Part shown: positions 1-8,768 of the stretch, one piece after another
How the letters are laid out: each line of letters begins with the position of its first letter
Numbering within the stretch: the stretch's first letter is position 1
DNA from: SZUA-365 sp034002405
GTDB taxonomy: Bacteria > Bacteroidota > Ignavibacteria > SZUA-365
Direction of reading: 5' to 3'
Length of the DNA: 64,000 bases
Assembly (NCBI GenBank): GCA_034002405.1
Contig: JAVFAS010000007.1
Location: 1-64,000, forward strand
Program-made: the position numbers and the translations under genes
Notes under the pieces: generated by a model
What the model saw: only the letters and a program-made list of their open reading frames with translations
Told to the model about the DNA's origin: nothing
Databases searched by the model: none

Positions 1-297
1 GACCGCATCGCGTCGGTGCGGCCGCCGTTCGACTTCTCCCTGCTCCGCATGATCACCGCGGCGGATCTCCACCCGGAGGGCACCCGCCTCGCGCTGCGTA
101 CCTACGGCGCCGTGCTGGAATATCGGACATCCAGCCCCGATTCTCTTTCTTCCGCCCTCGCCACCGCGCCGCGCATCATCCCCACGCCCGGACTCCCGCA
201 GGCCGAGGCCGTCTGCTACCGCCGTGACGGACGGGACATCCTCACCACCACCGAGGGCGCGACCCCACCGATCTTCATCATCCGACGCCAACCCTGA
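1..297 (+). CDS. C-terminal fragment of a beta-propeller-like protein (5' end outside window)
   Basis: The frame is open from base 1 and ends in a stop at 295-297, so about 98 C-terminal residues are visible and the true start lies outside the window. The fragment holds a phrase of the type 'ITAADLHPEGTRLALRTYG' followed by 'EAVCYRRDGRDILTTTEGA'. This spacing of short strands with an xPxGxRLALRT element is typical of WD40/PD40-like propeller blades in secreted or periplasmic proteins. No catalytic motif is visible. The coding sense is supported by the long G/C-rich third positions. Function cannot be assigned from this piece. Confidence 0.6.
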   Translation, partial: DRIASVRPPFDFSLLRMITAADLHPEGTRLALRTYGAVLEYRTSSPDSLSSALATAPRIIPTPGLPQAEAVCYRRDGRDILTTTEGATPPIFIIRRQP

Positions 298-491
298 GCG
301 GCGCGTCGGCGGCTCTCCCCCCTGCTTCCCTCCCCGATGCCGTGCCGCGGTGTATTGTTCCGGCACACGCCATGCATGGGCAAAATTCCGGTACCGTGCG
401 CGATTGCGCGTTCGGGGCGCAACAACCGTGCGTGAAGGACGTACCGCTGAGCGTGTTTCTCTCACCCCGTTTTTCATGCATGGAGGCAAGA

Positions 492-956
492 ATGTTCACC
501 CGCATCATTCCTGTGCTGCTGTTCCTGCTGATTCCCGCGGCGCTGCCGGCCCGATCGGTCGACGCACCGTTCGACGAACGACAGATCACGCGCATCACGG
601 AAAATCTGCTGCACAATCTCACCACGGGCTGCACCGAGGTCAAGGCCAACGCGCTGCAGCTACTCATCGATCTCCACGTGACGCATCCCGAGTTTCCGCT
701 GGAACCAGCGCTGATCCCGGTCATGGGTATCATGCGCCAGCATGCGGATGACGGACTGCGCATCCTCGCCGCGGTCGCCCTGCAGAAAATCGGCGGCGAC
801 CGCGCGCGCTTCGCCGTCGCGCGGCGCGCGCTTTACGATGCGTCGGGACGCGTGGCGCGGCAATGCGCCCGCATCGCACGGCATTGGGACGGCGATACGC
901 CGTTTGCCGTCATCTTCGCCGACCGGACCGCGGCGAAGCCCGGGACGGCGAAATAA
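492..956 (+). CDS. Small exported protein, HEAT-like helical, paralogue 1
   Basis: 154 residues. A Sec signal peptide covers about residues 1-20 (hydrophobic run ending LPARS). The rest looks all-helical, with a HEAT-repeat-like pattern (long amphipathic helices; 'LRILAAVALQKIGGDRARFAV'-type segment). The start at 492 is chosen because GGAGG lies at 482-486, nine bases upstream in normal position; an in-frame ATG at 480 would overlap that site. It is a clear paralogue of the next gene: both share xERQ...I..NL..NL..G..EV.A...Q.LI.L....P and a C-terminal RFAV.RRA.. ..RVAR.CA motif. No enzymatic motif is seen. It is probably a periplasmic or secreted protein of unknown role. Confidence 0.75.
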   Translation: MFTRIIPVLLFLLIPAALPARSVDAPFDERQITRITENLLHNLTTGCTEVKANALQLLIDLHVTHPEFPLEPALIPVMGIMRQHADDGLRILAAVALQKIGGDRARFAVARRALYDASGRVARQCARIARHWDGDTPFAVIFADRTAAKPGTAK

Positions 957-1064
957 AATCGTTGAAGGATTTATTTTCGCGCCACCGCAACTTCCCGCAC
1001 CGCCCTCCCGTAGACCCGGCCAGTTGTTGGAATTGAACGATCACCCATACACGGAGAAGACACG

Positions 1065-1523
1065 ATGAACAAGACTCTTTCCATTTTCGCGCTGGTCCTG
1101 GCCATGATCACCCTTCCGCTCGCCAATGCCGCCGCGCAGGACGCGCGTCCCCTCACCGAGCGCCAGCAGCAGCTGATCGAGAAGAATATCCTCGCCAACC
1201 TCGAGAGCGGTTCGATGGAGGTGCGCGCCGGCACCATGCAAACGCTGATCGAGCTGAAGAAATCCTATCCGTCGTATGATGTCAGCTATGCCGTGATTCC
1301 GATGATGGAAACACTCAAGCATGACGACAAGGCGTCGTTCCGCATCCTCGCCGCGCTGACGCTGTATCATCTCGACTCGGAACTTGGCCGCTTCGCCGTC
1401 GAACGCCGTGCGCAGTTCGACTCCGACCGTCGCGTCGCCCGCCATTGTGCCGCGCTCGTACGCAATTGGGGCCGGGCCAACTACTCGGGCGATCTGCTCG
1501 CCGAAGCCGCCCGCGTACTCTGA
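1065..1523 (+). CDS. Small exported protein, HEAT-like helical, paralogue 2
   Basis: 152 residues starting with a Sec signal peptide that ends near residue 25 (AANAAAQ-type cleavage region). GGAGA at 1053-1057 supports the ATG at 1065. The mature part matches the preceding gene over its whole length (LTERQQQLIEKNILANLESG, then a RILAALTLYHL helix and RRVARHCAALVRNW near the end). The two therefore arose by tandem duplication. The gap between them is 108 bp and a strong terminator follows, so they may form a two-gene unit. HEAT-like scaffolds mediate protein contacts; that this protein does so is inference only. Confidence 0.8.
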   Translation: MNKTLSIFALVLAMITLPLANAAAQDARPLTERQQQLIEKNILANLESGSMEVRAGTMQTLIELKKSYPSYDVSYAVIPMMETLKHDDKASFRILAALTLYHLDSELGRFAVERRAQFDSDRRVARHCAALVRNWGRANYSGDLLAEAARVL

Positions 1524-1574
1524 GCGGACACGCGGTTCCGCGATCGCCAGTCCGGCGACCCACAGCATCGTGAG

Positions 1575-1606
1575 AAAGCCCCGCCCACCGGCGGGGTTTT
1601 CCGTTT
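1575..1606 (+). terminator. Rho-independent terminator after the paralogue pair
   Basis: A seven-base-pair G/C stem (CCCCGCC at 1579-1585 with GGCGGGG at 1590-1596) closes a four-base loop. It is preceded by AAAG and followed by TTTTCCGTTTT. The position, about 50 bases after the stop of the second small gene, fits transcription termination. Confidence 0.85.
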
Positions 1607-1737
1607 TCATCGGTCCGGTCCTTCCCTCCCGACATCGTCCCCGGGACGCGTCCCGCCGTGCCGCACATCCGCACACGGTGGCGTCTTGCATCTGGGGTGC
1701 GGGATATGTACATAGCAACAAAAACGGAGCACCTCGT

Positions 1738-2901
1738 ATGCGATCACACGATGCCGGACGACGCCGCTTTCTGACCTCCCTCGCCGCGGGCGCGGCCGCG
1801 ACCACCATGCTTCCCGCATTCTCGCGCGCGGGCCGTCCCGCCGGCGACGACATCCCGGCGACGAATATCGCGGATGCGCTGAAATTTCCCCGCACGGCGA
1901 CGTCCATGCCCGGCCGCTATCCCGGACGCGTGGTCGACGTCTTCGACGCGGGTTCGGTGGTGGATGGCGCGCCGGTCGCCGCGCGCGCCGAGGCCATGCT
2001 CGCGCGCGCGATGCGCGAGCTCACCGGCGAGGCGGATGTGCGCGACGCCTGGCGGCAGTTCGTCTCGCCCGATGACATGGTCGGCCTCAAGGTCAATCCC
2101 GTCGCGGGCGCACTGCTCTCCACCTCGGTCGCGGTGACCGCCGCCGCGGTGGCGCAGCTCGAGGCCGCCGGCATTCCCCGCGCGAACATCATGATCTGGG
2201 ATCGCCGCGAGTTCGAACTGCACGAGGCGGGATTCACCGCCGAACGCTTCCCCGGCATCCGCATCCGCGGCACGGAGTGCAAGGATGCGAGCGGCGCATT
2301 CCGCGACGCGAGCGGCGCGCTGTACGGCGAGGCGCGTATCGATCGCGCCTGGTCGTACTGGGCCGATTGCGAGGAATCCTACGACGCCGAGACGCTGCCG
2401 TACATGATCAACGAAGGCAAGCATTCCTACTTCTCGCGCATCGTCACCGAGGAAGTGACGAAAATCGTGAACATACCCATTCTGAAGAATGCGGGTCCGA
2501 CCGTCACGCTCTGCCTGAAGAATCTTGCCTACGGGGCGATCTCGAACACCGGACGCCTGCACAAGCAGCTCTGGGGCGAGACCTGCGCACAGGTGCCGTG
2601 TTTCCCTCCGCTGCGCGATAAAACCGTGCTGAATATCGTGGATGGATTGATCGGCTGCTATCAGGGCGGACCGGGTGCCAATCCGCAGTTCATCGTTCCC
2701 TATCACCGTATCCTGGCCGGCAGCGATCCGGTCGCCGTCGATCGCGTCGGGTATGAAATCGTCCTCGCCAAGCGCATGGAAACCGGCGTGCAAAAAGCCC
2801 CCTCGGCGCGCGGCACGGCATTCATGGACTTGGCCGCGGGCTATGGACTTGGCATCGCCGATCTTTCGCGTATCTCCCATGTCACCGTGGACCTGTCATG
2901 A
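1738..2901 (+). CDS. Tat-exported DUF362-family protein
   Basis: 387 residues. The N-terminus has a twin-arginine signal (GRRRFLTSLAAGAAA, residues about 7-21), so export in folded form is predicted; such proteins often carry a cofactor. The body matches the DUF362 family: D-MVGLKVNP near residue 115, VNIPILKNAG...TLCLKNLAYG near residue 245, and AGSDPVAVDRVGYEI near residue 330. GGAG at 1726-1729 fixes the ATG at 1738; longer in-frame starts would run through the upstream terminator. Some DUF362 proteins are linked to iron-sulfur chemistry, but no ferredoxin-type cysteine cluster is present here. The stop overlaps the start of the next gene (ATGA), implying translational coupling. Confidence 0.85.
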   Translation: MRSHDAGRRRFLTSLAAGAAATTMLPAFSRAGRPAGDDIPATNIADALKFPRTATSMPGRYPGRVVDVFDAGSVVDGAPVAARAEAMLARAMRELTGEADVRDAWRQFVSPDDMVGLKVNPVAGALLSTSVAVTAAAVAQLEAAGIPRANIMIWDRREFELHEAGFTAERFPGIRIRGTECKDASGAFRDASGALYGEARIDRAWSYWADCEESYDAETLPYMINEGKHSYFSRIVTEEVTKIVNIPILKNAGPTVTLCLKNLAYGAISNTGRLHKQLWGETCAQVPCFPPLRDKTVLNIVDGLIGCYQGGPGANPQFIVPYHRILAGSDPVAVDRVGYEIVLAKRMETGVQKAPSARGTAFMDLAAGYGLGIADLSRISHVTVDLS

Positions 2902-3755
2902 ACATTCGCATCTTCTCCCTTGTCATGCTCCTTGCCGTGGGCACATCCACCCTGGTGTCGGCGGCGCCCCCGCTGCGGTTGAAATCCGGGGATGTGCGGG
3001 GATGGACCATCGGCACGCCGGACACCTACGCCGCGCGGGAACTGTACGGATACATCAACGGCGGTGCGGAGATCTACCTCGAATATGGCTTCACCCGCGT
3101 CGTGGCGCAACGCTGCACCCGCGACAAACACGAGTTTCAGGTCGATATCTATGAAATGAAATCCCCGCGCGCGGCGTTTGGCATGTTTTCGACCCTGCGG
3201 GGCCGCTGTGCTCCCGGATTGCCCGGCGTGCGCTGGCACTGCGTCGCGCCGGAACAGATTCTCTTCGCCAAGGGGAAATACCTCGTGTCCATCGTTCCCT
3301 ACGATCGCGCCGCGGAAACGCGCAGCGCGGCGACCACGGCGGCGAAGGCATTGCTCGCACGCATCCGCGAGGCCGACTACCGCGTGCCCGCGCCCTTCTC
3401 CGCCGCCCCGTTCTCAACCGCGAACAAAACGTTGCGCTTCATCCAGGGTCCGCTCGCCGTGCAGGGGGTGCTGGGCGAGTGGGCACCCTGGCTCGACCGC
3501 ATCGAGCGCTTCGACCTGCACCATGTCACCGTGGGCGACGGCGCGCGCGCGACCGAGGCGGCCGTGCTCTCCTTCCGCACGAAACGCGACGCCGAACGAT
3601 TCCTCTCCCAGAGCGGCATGGCGAATGCGGCCGTCAAGGACGGCTGGCGGATCGACCGCACGCGCGGCATCGCCATGCGCACGGCGGGGGCGCATGGGGT
3701 GCACGTTCTGTGGGGTCAGCAGATGGATCAGCTTCGCGGCCAATGGAGGAAATGA
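2898..3755 (+). CDS. Exported DUF6599-like protein coupled to DUF362 gene
   Basis: 285 residues with a Sec signal peptide (residues 1-22, ending VSAAP). The motif LYGYINGGAEIYLEYGF near residue 50, followed by a VDIYEMKSPRAAFGMFS strand-rich segment, resembles the DUF6599 family; this assignment is from memory of the motif. The start codon overlaps the stop of the DUF362 gene by four bases (2898-2901), so the two proteins are probably made in fixed ratio and act together outside the cytoplasm. No known catalytic residues are visible. The family has no established function. Confidence 0.75.
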   Translation: MNIRIFSLVMLLAVGTSTLVSAAPPLRLKSGDVRGWTIGTPDTYAARELYGYINGGAEIYLEYGFTRVVAQRCTRDKHEFQVDIYEMKSPRAAFGMFSTLRGRCAPGLPGVRWHCVAPEQILFAKGKYLVSIVPYDRAAETRSAATTAAKALLARIREADYRVPAPFSAAPFSTANKTLRFIQGPLAVQGVLGEWAPWLDRIERFDLHHVTVGDGARATEAAVLSFRTKRDAERFLSQSGMANAAVKDGWRIDRTRGIAMRTAGAHGVHVLWGQQMDQLRGQWRK

Positions 3756-3777
3756 CGGCGCACGGCCGTTTCCCGGA

Positions 3778-4023
3778 TCAGCCCAGGCCGCACATGCCGC
3801 TCGCGCAGGACGAGCCGTAGGACGGCACGCCGCAGCTTCCGCTTTCACATGACGATGCGGAGGACGCCCCGCCGGCGGTGGATGCGGCGAAGGTGGAGAA
3901 TTTCTTGACGTGGGCGTGCGAGGCGCATGAGGGACACACGACAATTTCCGGATTTTCCGCGCCCTTGTGCAGGACGTCGTATTGCGTACCGCAGTCCGCG
4001 CATCGATATTCGAAAATCGGCAT
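3778..4023 (-). CDS. FmdB-family zinc ribbon protein
   Basis: 81 residues beginning MPIFEYRCADCG, the hallmark of FmdB-type regulatory zinc ribbons. One zinc site is formed by C8-x2-C11 and C30-x2-C33. The tail after residue 50 is rich in Ser and Gly and holds four more Cys in two similar CESGSCG/CASGMCG units, an extension often seen in this family. AGGAGAT precedes the start on the minus strand. It lies downstream of a DUF6132-like gene on the same strand. The family is small and of uncertain function (metal- or amide-related regulation has been proposed). Confidence 0.85.
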   Translation of the reverse strand: MPIFEYRCADCGTQYDVLHKGAENPEIVVCPSCASHAHVKKFSTFAASTAGGASSASSCESGSCGVPSYGSSCASGMCGLG

Positions 4024-4034
4024 GGGAGATCTCC

Positions 4035-4068
4035 TGTAACGATTCTGTGGGTGTAACGATTCTGTGGG
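4035..4068. repeat. Perfect 17-bp tandem duplication
   Basis: TGTAACGATTCTGTGGG occurs twice head to tail with no gap (4035-4051 and 4052-4068), in the 49-bp gap between the FmdB gene and the DUF6132-like gene. Identical copies suggest a recent slippage event. Confidence 0.9.
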
Positions 4069-4072
4069 GAAA

Positions 4073-4288
4073 TTACGACTCGGTGGTGTTCGGGGTCTTC
4101 ATGTCAGGATCGGTTTTCCGGCGCGTCGGCAGCAGCCAGGTGGCGCCGACGATGCCGCCATAGATGACGCTGGTATACCAGTTGCTGGTGATCGGACAGC
4201 TGCCGCTGTTACAACCGATGAAATACCAGTAGGCATAGCCCGCGGCAACGCCGAGAAACACGGGAAGAAGCTTTTTTATGATCGCCAT
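4073..4288 (-). CDS. DUF6132-like small membrane protein
   Basis: 71 residues with two predicted membrane segments (residues about 4-22 and 35-53). The intervening loop carries the diagnostic IGCNSGSCPITSN motif with two Cys, as in the DUF6132 family found near redox and respiratory genes in Bacteroidota and relatives. The start MAIIKK is preferred over an upstream ATG at 4348 because an AAGGAA-type site lies just before 4288 and the upstream extension looks non-coding. The two Cys may be redox active or metal binding; that is inference. Confidence 0.75.
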   Translation of the reverse strand: MAIIKKLLPVFLGVAAGYAYWYFIGCNSGSCPITSNWYTSVIYGGIVGATWLLPTRRKTDPDMKTPNTTES

Positions 4289-4348
4289 GAACGGTTCCTT
4301 TTCGCTACGTCCCTGTATGATGCACGAAACGCTGGTTGGTTGCGGCAC

Positions 4349-5524
4349 TCAGACCAGCGTGAGCGTGCGCTGCGGTTTCGAAAGGAAACGCGCGCCCGCG
4401 GGCGTGACCCAGACGATTTCCTCGATGGTCGCCACGCCATAGCCCTCGATCGGGAGCCTCGGTTCGATGGTAAACACTTGTCCCGCCTCGATTTTCCCGT
4501 ATGGCAACCGGCCATAGCGCTCCCAACGCGGGAGGAGTCCCACGCCGCCGTCATGCGCGGCGCGGCCGACCTGGTGTCCGAGCGCATGCGGGTATTCCGG
4601 GTACCCGTTCGCGACGATATGGTCACGCGCGATGGCGTCGATTTTCCACGACACCGCACCCGGTTGCAGCGCATCCGCCGCGAGGCGGATCGAATCACGG
4701 ATCACGGTGAACCCCCGCTGCACTTCCTTCGGTGCGCGGGTTTCGCCCGTGCGCCGGATGTACCAGGTACGCTGGAGGTCGGAACAGTAGCCATGCACCT
4801 TGACGCCGAAGTCGATATTGAGGACGTGCCCCGGCGCGATCTTGCGTTTGGTCGGACCATAATGCGCGCCCGCATGCTCCGGACCGGTGAACACGGCGGG
4901 ACAGTGATCGCGGTCCCACGCCAGTTCCACCCCATGGCGCTTCACCTCGCGAAGGATGAAATTCGCGACATCCTGCTCCGTTTTTCCCGGCGCGAGGAAG
5001 CCGGTGACGCGGTCGTAGATGTCGAGCGTGAGGCGGATCGCCTGCTTGATATACCGGACCTCCTTCTCCGTTTTCCGGCCCCGCAGGGCGGAAAAGACCT
5101 CCTGCGACGACACCAGGCGATGCGCGAACTTCGTCCCTTCCAGCATGCCGGTGAGCAGCAGGTACATCCCGTGGGTCAGGCCATCGGCCATGACGCTGTC
5201 GGTGGAGAAATTGATGGCGATGCGCCGCGGGTTGATTCTCGTCAGCACGCCCAGCAGTTCTTCACGAATGCCCTGCACATAGGGGATCACCGTGCGGTAG
5301 CGCCCGGCGTCACGGATACCCGCGACATCGAGACTGCCCGCGATGACAATCGTCTCGCCGTCGCGGGTGATGATCCACGCCGTCTGCCAGGTCGCGTGCT
5401 GGCCCACCACCATGTCGATCGCCGGATCGGGCATCGTCGCGCTCTCGCGCACGAAGGTGATCCACATATCGATGTTCTTCTCGCGGAGGATGTCAACAGC
5501 CTGTTCGATTTTCTCGGTAATCAT
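4349..5524 (-). CDS. M24-family metallopeptidase (Xaa-Pro peptidase-like)
   Basis: 391 residues. An N-terminal creatinase-like domain (about 1-150) is followed by a C-terminal pita-bread M24 domain. The five metal ligands are recognisable in order: NIDFGV (Asp), CSDLQRT (Asp), HALGHQVG (His), TIEPRL (Glu) and TIEEIVWV (Glu). No signal peptide is seen, so it probably acts in the cytoplasm on proline-containing peptides. The start MITEK at 5524 has a purine-rich AGGA upstream; a longer reading to 5629 would add an atypical basic leader. It is divergent from trkA. Confidence 0.88.
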   Translation of the reverse strand: MITEKIEQAVDILREKNIDMWITFVRESATMPDPAIDMVVGQHATWQTAWIITRDGETIVIAGSLDVAGIRDAGRYRTVIPYVQGIREELLGVLTRINPRRIAINFSTDSVMADGLTHGMYLLLTGMLEGTKFAHRLVSSQEVFSALRGRKTEKEVRYIKQAIRLTLDIYDRVTGFLAPGKTEQDVANFILREVKRHGVELAWDRDHCPAVFTGPEHAGAHYGPTKRKIAPGHVLNIDFGVKVHGYCSDLQRTWYIRRTGETRAPKEVQRGFTVIRDSIRLAADALQPGAVSWKIDAIARDHIVANGYPEYPHALGHQVGRAAHDGGVGLLPRWERYGRLPYGKIEAGQVFTIEPRLPIEGYGVATIEEIVWVTPAGARFLSKPQRTLTLV

Positions 5525-5705
5525 GGGAGTGTCCTGCGATTGTTCGGATCGGGGAAGATACGGCGCACCGCCGAATGATGCACGGCCATGGATGTCACTC
5601 CGCGATGGATGTCGCATGTTCACCCGCATCGGAGTATATTGTCACCGTTTGCCTCGGCCAGCGCACCGCAACCGCATCTCAGAAGCCGAACGGAGAACAG
5701 CGACC

Positions 5706-7076
5706 ATGAACATTATCGTGATCGGCGCCGGATTGGTCGGCACCAGTCTTGCCGAGCAGCTTCAGGGACAGGGACACAACGTCACCGTGATCGAGCCGAA
5801 TCGGGAGCGTTCGGAGACCTTGCGCGACAAGCTGGATCTCCGCGTGGTCCGCGGTTCGGGCAGCAATCCGCGGGATCTCGAGGATGCCGGCCTCGACGGC
5901 GCGCAGATGCTCATTGCCGCGACCCCCGTCGACGAGGTGAATTTGATCGCGTGCATGATCGCGCAGCAATATGACGTGACGCACCGGATCGCGCGGATAC
6001 GAAACGCCGATTTCGCGCGACTGCAGCCGGAGTTGTTCGGCGTCACGCAAGTCATCTATCCCGAGGAGAACACGCTTTCGGCGGTGATCAATCTCATCGA
6101 GACCCCGCATGCGATCGACGCGCAGGATTTCGCGCAGCGCGGTGTCCTGCTCCGCAGCTATCTGATCACCGCCGGCATGCCCATCGCCAACCGTCATCTG
6201 GCCGAATTGCGCACCGACCCGCGAGGCGAACGCCTGCTCGTGGTCGCCATCATCCGCGAGGGTGTCGTGCATATTCCGCGGGGTGACGACACGATTCTCC
6301 CCGGCGACAAGCCGCTGTTCGTCTTTCCGCGTGAAGCGCTGGCGGACGTCCTGTGGCTCGTGAGCATCGATGCATCGGCCAAACGGAAGGTGATCGTCTA
6401 CGGCGACACGCACACCGCGATCAACATCGCCCAGGCAATCCGCCGCGTGGTCGAGAGCGTGACATTCATCGATCCGGATCTTGAACACGGAAACATCGCG
6501 GCCTCGAGGTTGCAGGGAATCGATGTGCTGCATGGGCGTGGTGATGATGCCGACGTGCTGAACGAGGCGAACGTCCGCTACGCCGATTTCTTCATCGCCG
6601 CGGCGGAGCACAACGACGAAAACGTACTTTCATGCCTCCTCGCGAAATCGGAGGGTGCGCGCGAAGTGATCGCCATCGTCACCGACGACCAGCACACCGA
6701 CCTGTTTCTTTCCATTGGCATCGATCACATCATCAATCCCCGGCAACAGACCGCCAACGGCATCCTCAACTCGATCTTCCCGGGGTATGTCAGCGCGGCA
6801 TTGCACATTCAGAAATCGGACATCGATGTCCTGCGTCTGCGGGTGACCGCACACGCCCCGGTGGCCGGCCGCGCGCTCAAGGACAGCTGGAAACGCGTGC
6901 TCGGCGTCTCGATCGTGGGTGCCGTGCTGCGTGACGGTGCGATGATCGTCCCGACCGGCAACACGGTGTTGCACCCCGACGACATCGTCATCGTCTTCAC
7001 ACGGGCAGCGGGCATCCGCAAGGTGCGCAAGCTCTTCGGCGCCAGCGATCCGATCGGGATATCGGGCCATGCATAA
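5706..7076 (+). CDS. trkA: Trk potassium uptake regulatory protein TrkA
   Basis: 456 residues in the full two-repeat TrkA layout: a Rossmann NAD-binding domain starting at VIGAGLVGTSLAEQL (residues about 4-18), a TrkA-C domain, a second Rossmann unit (VIVYGDTHTAINIAQ near 225) and a second TrkA-C near the end (VTAHAPVAGRALKD). It gates the TrkH pore from the cytoplasmic face in response to nucleotides. GGAG at 5692-5695 supports the ATG at 5706. The 3' end overlaps trkH by eight bases, so the two are co-translated. Confidence 0.93.
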   Translation: MNIIVIGAGLVGTSLAEQLQGQGHNVTVIEPNRERSETLRDKLDLRVVRGSGSNPRDLEDAGLDGAQMLIAATPVDEVNLIACMIAQQYDVTHRIARIRNADFARLQPELFGVTQVIYPEENTLSAVINLIETPHAIDAQDFAQRGVLLRSYLITAGMPIANRHLAELRTDPRGERLLVVAIIREGVVHIPRGDDTILPGDKPLFVFPREALADVLWLVSIDASAKRKVIVYGDTHTAINIAQAIRRVVESVTFIDPDLEHGNIAASRLQGIDVLHGRGDDADVLNEANVRYADFFIAAAEHNDENVLSCLLAKSEGAREVIAIVTDDQHTDLFLSIGIDHIINPRQQTANGILNSIFPGYVSAALHIQKSDIDVLRLRVTAHAPVAGRALKDSWKRVLGVSIVGAVLRDGAMIVPTGNTVLHPDDIVIVFTRAAGIRKVRKLFGASDPIGISGHA

Positions 7077-8667
7077 ACGCACCGTCCTGTATGGCGTCGC
7101 GCGGCTGCTGCAGGTCATGGGCCTGGCGTTGACGGTTCCCGCCGCCATCGCGTGGTTCGACACACCGGGATCCGACGCAATGGCACGACTGTCGCACCCC
7201 GCGTTTTCAGGCTTCTGGATCGCCATTCTCGCCGCCCTGCTCTTCGGCAGCGCCATCGCGGCCGCGCTGCGTCGAAGCAGCACGGCGCAGAACGTGCGCG
7301 AGGGCTTCGCGATCGTGACCTTGGGGTGGATGGTGCTCGCGGTCTTCGGCGCCATTCCGTTCGCGGTCTGGTTCGCCGCCGGCATGGGGGACCTCACCGT
7401 CTCCGGTCTCTTGCTCGCCTTCACCGACGCCGTGTTCGAGATCATGTCGGGCTTCACCACCACGGGATCGACCATCCTGCGCGACATCGAAGCCGTGCCG
7501 CGGGGCCTGTTGTTCTGGCGCAGTCTCACGCATTGGCTCGGCGGAATGGGAATCGTGACCCTCGCGCTGGTGATCTTCCCCGCGATGGGGGTTTCCGGCT
7601 ATCATATGTTCAAGGGCGAGGTGCCCGGTCCGACCACCGAGCGCCTGCAACCGCGGCTCGCGCGGACGGCGACCATCCTCTGGGGCGTGTACGCCCTGCT
7701 CACGCTCGTACAGACGCTGTTGCTGATGGTGGGAGGAATGGACTGGTTCGATGCGACCTGTCACGCATTCGGGACCATGGCCACCGGCGGATTCAGTACG
7801 AAGAATTCATCCGTGGGATTTTTCGACAGCGAACTCGTACACTGGGTCACCATCGTCTTCATGTTTCTCGCCGGTGTCAATTTCCTGTTGCATTACAACG
7901 CGCTGCGCGGAAATTTCTCGCTCTTCAAAACGGATAGGGAATTCCGTTTTTATGCCGGCGTCATCATCGCCGCCGTGCTGGTGTCCACGCTGACCCTGCA
8001 GATCGAGGGACTGCCGTCGGCCGAGAGCACGCGCACGCACTTCCGCAACGCCCCGGCCCCCTATGAGGATTTCGTCTCGCACGTCCACCACGAGGGAGAG
8101 AAGGTCGCTTCGCTCTATGGAAGCTTCCGGGAATCGGCGTTCCAGGTCGTGTCGATCGTGACGACCACCGGCTTCGCGACGGCGGATTTCGATCTGTGGC
8201 CCAACACGCTGCGGTTGCTGCTGGTGGTGCTGATGTTCTTCGGCGGCTGCGCCGGTTCGACGGGCGGTGGGATGAAAATGATCCGCGTGATGATCAATCT
8301 CAAGGCGGGCTGGCGTGAGATCATCAAGATGGCGCAGCCACGAATCATTCGACCGATCAAGATCGGCGACGTCCCCGTGGAAGAAGCGCGCGTGGGGAAC
8401 ATCGTCTCGTTCTTCATCCTGTTCCTCACCCTCACCGTCTTTTCCGCCCTGCTGCTTTCCCTGTTCACGACCGATCTGGTCACGGCCGGCACGGCCGTCG
8501 TCGCCTGTCTGGCGAATGTCGGCCCCGGTCTCGCGGGCGTTGGCGCGATCGAGCATTATGCGTGGATGCCCATTCCGGGGAAATGGATTCTGATTTTCAA
8601 TATGCTGCTGGGTCGGCTCGAGATCTTTACCGTGCTCGTGCTGTTCCGGAAAACCATCTGGCGATAA
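7069..8667 (+). CDS. trkH: Trk potassium uptake channel subunit TrkH
   Basis: 532 residues, highly hydrophobic, with repeated membrane-pore-membrane units of the TrkH/KtrB type. The four pore loops are visible as SGFTTTGSTIL, FGTMATGGFST, VTTTGFATADF and a final ANVGPGLAGVG; the GGCAGSTGGGMK loop is also characteristic. It forms the K+-conducting pore in the inner membrane and depends on TrkA, whose gene overlaps its start. Full length, with no truncation. Confidence 0.94.
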   Translation: MHKRTVLYGVARLLQVMGLALTVPAAIAWFDTPGSDAMARLSHPAFSGFWIAILAALLFGSAIAAALRRSSTAQNVREGFAIVTLGWMVLAVFGAIPFAVWFAAGMGDLTVSGLLLAFTDAVFEIMSGFTTTGSTILRDIEAVPRGLLFWRSLTHWLGGMGIVTLALVIFPAMGVSGYHMFKGEVPGPTTERLQPRLARTATILWGVYALLTLVQTLLLMVGGMDWFDATCHAFGTMATGGFSTKNSSVGFFDSELVHWVTIVFMFLAGVNFLLHYNALRGNFSLFKTDREFRFYAGVIIAAVLVSTLTLQIEGLPSAESTRTHFRNAPAPYEDFVSHVHHEGEKVASLYGSFRESAFQVVSIVTTTGFATADFDLWPNTLRLLLVVLMFFGGCAGSTGGGMKMIRVMINLKAGWREIIKMAQPRIIRPIKIGDVPVEEARVGNIVSFFILFLTLTVFSALLLSLFTTDLVTAGTAVVACLANVGPGLAGVGAIEHYAWMPIPGKWILIFNMLLGRLEIFTVLVLFRKTIWR

Positions 8668-8704
8668 TCGCCCGGGCGATCATCGTCCGGATGGTGATCA
8701 TCGT
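8667..8704. repeat. Palindrome and short direct repeat between convergent genes
   Basis: ATCGCCCGGGCGAT (8667-8680) is a perfect 14-bp palindrome that overlaps the last base of trkH. The nonamer GATCATCGT occurs at 8678-8686 and again at 8696-8704. No T-run follows, so it is not a standard terminator. Confidence 0.5.
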
Positions 8705-8768
8705 GAGAGGGAACACCATCCGGTCAGGGGATGCGGGGGGCGCGTCGTCCCCGCCGCAATCCGCACAC

